This document shows positions 13,745 through 15,127 of a DNA stretch of 15,127 bases, in pieces (positions within the stretch are counted from its first letter, which is position 1; each line of letters begins with the position of its first letter). The DNA is from Candidatus Nomurabacteria bacterium (lineage in GTDB: Bacteria > Patescibacteriota > Minisyncoccia > Phycocordibacterales > UBA9973). A program made the translations under genes and the position numbers. The DNA lies in the NCBI GenBank assembly GCA_943350065.1, contig CALQZZ010000003.1, positions 1-15,127 on the forward strand, given 5' to 3'. The notes beneath the pieces were generated by a model. That model was given only the letters and a program-made list of their open reading frames with translations, ran no database searches and had not been told where the DNA came from.

Positions 13745-14491
13745 TTAAGCTTTCTTTAAAGCTAAATTTTTGTCTTTTTTAGCAATGAAAAGCATTCTCC
13801 AGAAGAAGACGAAGAATAAGATTAATATACCGAGTAAGATCCATTGAAGGAAAGTAGAAGGCATAAATCCTGATCCTAAGGCATTCGCTGTCAGATTACT
13901 GTTTGTATTTGAAACTGCAGTTTTACTAGTAGTAGCTTTTTTTGCAGTCGTAGCAGTATTTGCTGGTGGGTAATCCCCGACAGGGTTTCCAGATGAGGCT
14001 ACTGTTCCTACAGCTGAAGTATTATTGGTTAGATTTAAATAAGCAGCGTTTGAGATATATCCATTGTTTGGGTTGTAAATAGAAACAATATAAGTACCTA
14101 CTGTGCCCATATCTGCTGGATAAATATTCATACGTAAGTGAGTAGAGTTTATATAAGTAGTAGGTCTGTCATAACTATTAAATCTAGCTACAGAGTCTTG
14201 TAAGAAATTTACTCCTGTGATATCGATAGTCTTTACAGCTGTACTTCCGTAAACCATTGAATCAGGACTTATAGAATAAATCGCTGGTACAGCATAAGAA
14301 TTAGAAGTATTATTGTTGTAATTATTATTATTTGAGTTTGAATTTTCTGAATTAGAAGTGCCACTTCCATACCAATAATAAGTATAAGCACTAGCCTTTG
14401 CAGGCATAAATACCACAGCCACGAAAGCTAAAGTTATTATTAATGTTGAAAATATACTATATTTATTTGTGTTGTTTATTTTATTCATCAT
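13745..14491 (-). CDS. Surface protein with IPT/TIG domain and C-terminal anchor
   Basis: The 248-residue product has a signal peptide (cleavage near ASA-Y, about residue 35). It is followed by a Tyr/Gly-rich piece, an Asn/Ser-rich low-complexity stretch (about 47-65), an IPT/TIG Ig-like domain (about 69-155), a Ser/Thr/Ala/Lys linker, a membrane helix (about 213-236, LQWILLGILILFFVFFW) and a short basic tail. The IPT/TIG features are SISPDSMVYGS, IDITGVNF, ARFNSYDRPTTYINSTHLRMNI, ADMGTVGTYIVSIYNP. Such domains are common in cell-surface proteins. The start is the first of two adjacent ATGs, since the -10 box lies 6 nt before it. It is transcribed alone and ends in the hairpin at 13700-13726. 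Confidence 0.8.
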   Translation of the reverse strand: MMNKINNTNKYSIFSTLIITLAFVAVVFMPAKASAYTYYWYGSGTSNSENSNSNNNNYNNNTSNSYAVPAIYSISPDSMVYGSTAVKTIDITGVNFLQDSVARFNSYDRPTTYINSTHLRMNIYPADMGTVGTYIVSIYNPNNGYISNAAYLNLTNNTSAVGTVASSGNPVGDYPPANTATTAKKATTSKTAVSNTNSNLTANALGSGFMPSTFLQWILLGILILFFVFFWRMLFIAKKDKNLALKKA

Positions 14492-14497
14492 ACTATA

Positions 14498-14526
14498 AGT
14501 GTAGCATATATGAATTTAAAAGTCAA
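14498..14526 (-). promoter_or_regulatory. Promoter of the IPT/TIG gene, predicting a leaderless mRNA
   Basis: On the minus strand TTGACT (14526-14521), a 17-nt spacer ending in TGC, and TACACT (14503-14498). Six nt separate the -10 box from the ATG at 14491. Confidence 0.8.
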
Positions 14527-14540
14527 GTACTTAAAAATAC

Positions 14541-14573
14541 TTAAAAAACCTCATAGAATATGAGGTTTTTTAA
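14541..14573 (-). terminator. Terminator of the tRNA cluster
   Basis: TTAAAAAACCTCATA (14541-14555) is exactly complementary to 14559-14573 around GAA. It stands 5 bp past the end of tRNA-Leu(UAG) and is followed by a T-rich run on the minus strand; the symmetric A/T runs allow termination in either direction. Confidence 0.85.
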
Positions 14574-14577
14574 TATG

Positions 14578-14659
14578 TGGGCAAGGAGGGACTCGAACCC
14601 TCAAGTCTTTCGACATTAGTTCCTAAGACTAACGCGTATACCAATTCCGCCACTTGCCC
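14578..14659 (-). tRNA. tRNA-Leu(UAG)
   Basis: The 7-bp acceptor stem is GGGCAAG/CTTGCCC. The anticodon loop CTTAGGA is held by TTAGT/ACTAA and gives UAG, which reads CUA-type leucine codons. A long variable arm (GTCGAAAGAC) makes it a class II tRNA. The T arm is GAGGG TTCGAGT CCCTC, and the discriminator is A. The 3' CCA is not encoded, so it must be added. It is the last tRNA of the cluster. Confidence 0.95.
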
Positions 14660-14663
14660 ATTG

Positions 14664-14736
14664 TGCGTCCAGCAGGGATCGAACCTGCGACCTTATCCTT
14701 AAGAGGGATCTGCTCTACCAGCTGAGCTATGGACGC
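14664..14736 (-). tRNA. tRNA-Lys(CUU)
   Basis: Acceptor GCGTCCA/TGGACGC, D arm TAGCTCAGCTGGTAGAGCA, anticodon loop CTCTTAA giving CUU, T arm GCAGG TTCGATC CCTGC, discriminator A, no encoded CCA. The bottom of the anticodon stem is a G-A mismatch (27-43); E. coli tRNA-Lys has a weak G-U at the same place. Four bp separate it from tRNA-Leu(UAG). Confidence 0.95.
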
Positions 14737-14740
14737 TTTT

Positions 14741-14760
14741 TCAAAAAATCAAAAATTTGA
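14741..14760. repeat. AT-only hairpin before tRNA-Lys
   Basis: AAATCAAA and TTTGATTT form an 8-bp stem around AA within 14746-14763. On the minus strand a T run follows. It lies between the tRNA-like element and tRNA-Lys and may be a processing signal or weak terminator. Confidence 0.35.
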
Positions 14761-14764
14761 TTTC

Positions 14765-14882
14765 TGGTGCCCGGAGTGGGGGTCGGCTATTACATAGCCA
14801 GGTGCTTTTCAATTTACTACGTAAATAATGAAAAGCCTTTCGACTCCCACAAGAAAGCAAATAAATTTACTTTCTTCCGTGC
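14765..14882 (-). ncRNA. Unusual tRNA-like structured element
   Basis: Read on the minus strand, the 118 nt begin GCACGGA, which can pair with TCCGGGC near the 3' end (6 of 7), and finish ACCA, like a discriminator plus CCA. After the acceptor-like strand comes a hairpin AAGAAAG/CTTTCTT, then GTGGG, which pairs with CCCAC as a T stem. In place of a 7-nt T loop there are about 70 nt with two further hairpins: GCTTTTCA/TGAAAAGC extended by ATTTAC/GTAAAT, and GGCTAT/ATAGCC. There is no D arm or anticodon arm. It starts 2 nt after tRNA-Leu(UAA). It may be a tRNA-like RNA, a tRNA pseudogene, or a relic of integration. Confidence 0.5.
14767..14785. repeat. 19-bp direct repeat of the tRNA-Leu(UAA) 3' end, copy 1
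   Basis: Minus-strand sequence CGACCCCCACTCCGGGCAC, identical to 14884-14902. It covers the second half of the T loop, the T-stem 3' strand, the acceptor 3' strand and discriminator. This is the part of a tRNA gene that integrative elements typically duplicate. Confidence 0.85.
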
Positions 14883-14883
14883 T

Positions 14884-14902
14884 GTGCCCGGAGTGGGGGT
14901 CG
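14884..14902. repeat. 19-bp direct repeat, copy 2, inside tRNA-Leu(UAA)
   Basis: Exact copy of 14767-14785, start to start 117 bp apart, leaving 98 bp between the copies. This copy is the real 3' end of the intact tRNA gene. Confidence 0.85.
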
Positions 14903-14966
14903 AACCCACATCCCTTGCGAGACACGATTTTAAGTCGTGCGCGTATACCAATTCCGCCATCCGGGC
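14885..14966 (-). tRNA. tRNA-Leu(UAA)
   Basis: Acceptor GCCCGGA/TCCGGGC, D arm region TGGCGGAATTGGTATACGCG nearly identical to that of tRNA-Leu(UAG), anticodon loop CTTAAAA held by CACGA/TCGTG giving UAA, a long variable arm, T arm GTGGG TTCGACC CCCAC, discriminator A, no encoded CCA. It is an intact class II leucine tRNA. Confidence 0.95.
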
Positions 14967-14986
14967 AATATTTTAATTTTAAACTA

Positions 14987-15009
14987 AAAATTGTAAACTA
15001 ACAATTTTT
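14987..15009. repeat. AT-rich hairpin between tRNA-Cys and tRNA-Leu(UAA)
   Basis: AAAAATTGT and ACAATTTTT form a 9-bp stem with a 6-nt loop in about 14986-15009. It may guide tRNA processing; its A/T runs also resemble the terminators of this window without the GC core. Confidence 0.5.
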
Positions 15010-15010
15010 G

Positions 15011-15082
15011 AGGCCTGGGACGGAATTGAACCGTCGTATATTCCTTTTGCAGAGGAATGCCTTACCACTTGGCTACCAGGCC
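15011..15082 (-). tRNA. tRNA-Cys(GCA)
   Basis: Acceptor GGCCTGG/CCAGGCC, anticodon loop CTGCAAA held by TTCCT/AGGAA giving GCA, T arm GACGG TTCAATT CCGTC, discriminator U, which is the identity base expected for tRNA-Cys, and no encoded CCA. It is the first tRNA of the cluster. Confidence 0.95.
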
Positions 15083-15091
15083 TGATACTTT

Positions 15092-15120
15092 ATCTTACTT
15101 TTCTCTAAGCAATTCGTCAA
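15092..15120 (-). promoter_or_regulatory. Promoter of the tRNA cluster
   Basis: On the minus strand TTGACG (15120-15115), a 17-nt spacer and TAAGAT (15097-15092). The expected start lies 2-3 nt before the mature 5' end of tRNA-Cys. Confidence 0.6.
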
Positions 15121-15127
15121 TCTTTTG
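15095..15127 (-). CDS. Possible C-terminal end of a gene cut by the window edge
   Basis: From the window edge a minus-strand frame reads QKIDELLREK and then TAA at 15095-15097. The charged helical tail is protein-like, but ten codons are too few to be sure, and the same bases hold the tRNA promoter. No function can be given. Confidence 0.3.
   Translation of the reverse strand, partial: QKIDELLREK

Noticed and set aside
14785..14884. Group I intron or tmRNA as explanation of the tRNA-like element
   Set aside because: The 98 bp are far too short for a catalytic intron, tRNA-Leu(UAA) is uninterrupted, and no tmRNA tag frame or typical 5' end is present.
14767..14976. Plus-strand open frame of 69 codons over the tRNA region
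   Set aside because: It runs antisense through an intact tRNA-Leu gene and its repeat copy; the reading is fortuitous.
1..15127. CRISPR array
   Set aside because: No series of regularly spaced direct repeats was seen; the only exact direct repeat noted is the two-copy tRNA end.

Overview
The window looks like a piece of a Candidate Phyla Radiation (Patescibacteria) genome, most likely Parcubacteria/Paceibacteria-like. The evidence is low GC, short and tightly packed genes, no visible Shine-Dalgarno sequences, a compact four-domain S1 protein, gyrA beside small membrane proteins, and a tandem run of two-helix TrbC/VirB2-like pilin proteins, which is common in that group. TGA serves as a normal stop: the methyltransferase ends in an ATGA overlap with the next gene. 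This argues against the recoded Gracilibacteria/Absconditabacteria. The placement rests on gene content only.

Layout. (1) 1-1290: an S1-domain gene on the minus strand, ending in a perfect 80-bp palindromic terminator and preceded by a structured leader that looks like a transcriptional switch. (2) 1350-2475: a membrane-anchored protein of unknown function with its own promoter and a 38-bp palindromic terminator. (3) 2492-6376: a metallo-beta-lactamase-fold protein that has lost its metal ligands, a one-helix membrane protein, gyrA, and a DUF3750-like protein. (4) 6390-12066: a methyltransferase overlapping an ABC-type solute-binding protein, a 594-residue multidomain surface protein with a C-terminal pilin-like domain, then five small pilin-like proteins in tandem, closed by a strong terminator. 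(5) 12070-14526, minus strand: a two-gene unit (SPFH-like membrane protein and a small anchored protein) and a separate gene for an IPT/TIG-domain surface protein, each unit with a strong TTGACT-17-TA(T/C)ACT promoter. (6) 14541-15127, minus strand: a tRNA cluster Cys(GCA), Leu(UAA), a strange tRNA-like element, Lys(CUU), Leu(UAG), then a terminator; the window ends in what may be the tail of another gene.

Working together: the middle and right parts mainly concern the cell surface. An anchored solute-binding protein, a pilin-type fusion with Ig-like and chitobiase-C-like domains, a family of small pilin-like proteins and an IPT/TIG protein would suit attachment and uptake in an episymbiotic cell; this is inference. 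The left part is information processing (S1, gyrase).

The most unusual signals are: a 118-nt tRNA-like element between two tRNAs, flanked by an exact 19-bp repeat of a tRNA 3' end; an aptamer-like leader overlapping a terminator hairpin before the S1 gene; and six genes whose -10 box lies exactly 6 nt before the ATG, implying leaderless transcripts.
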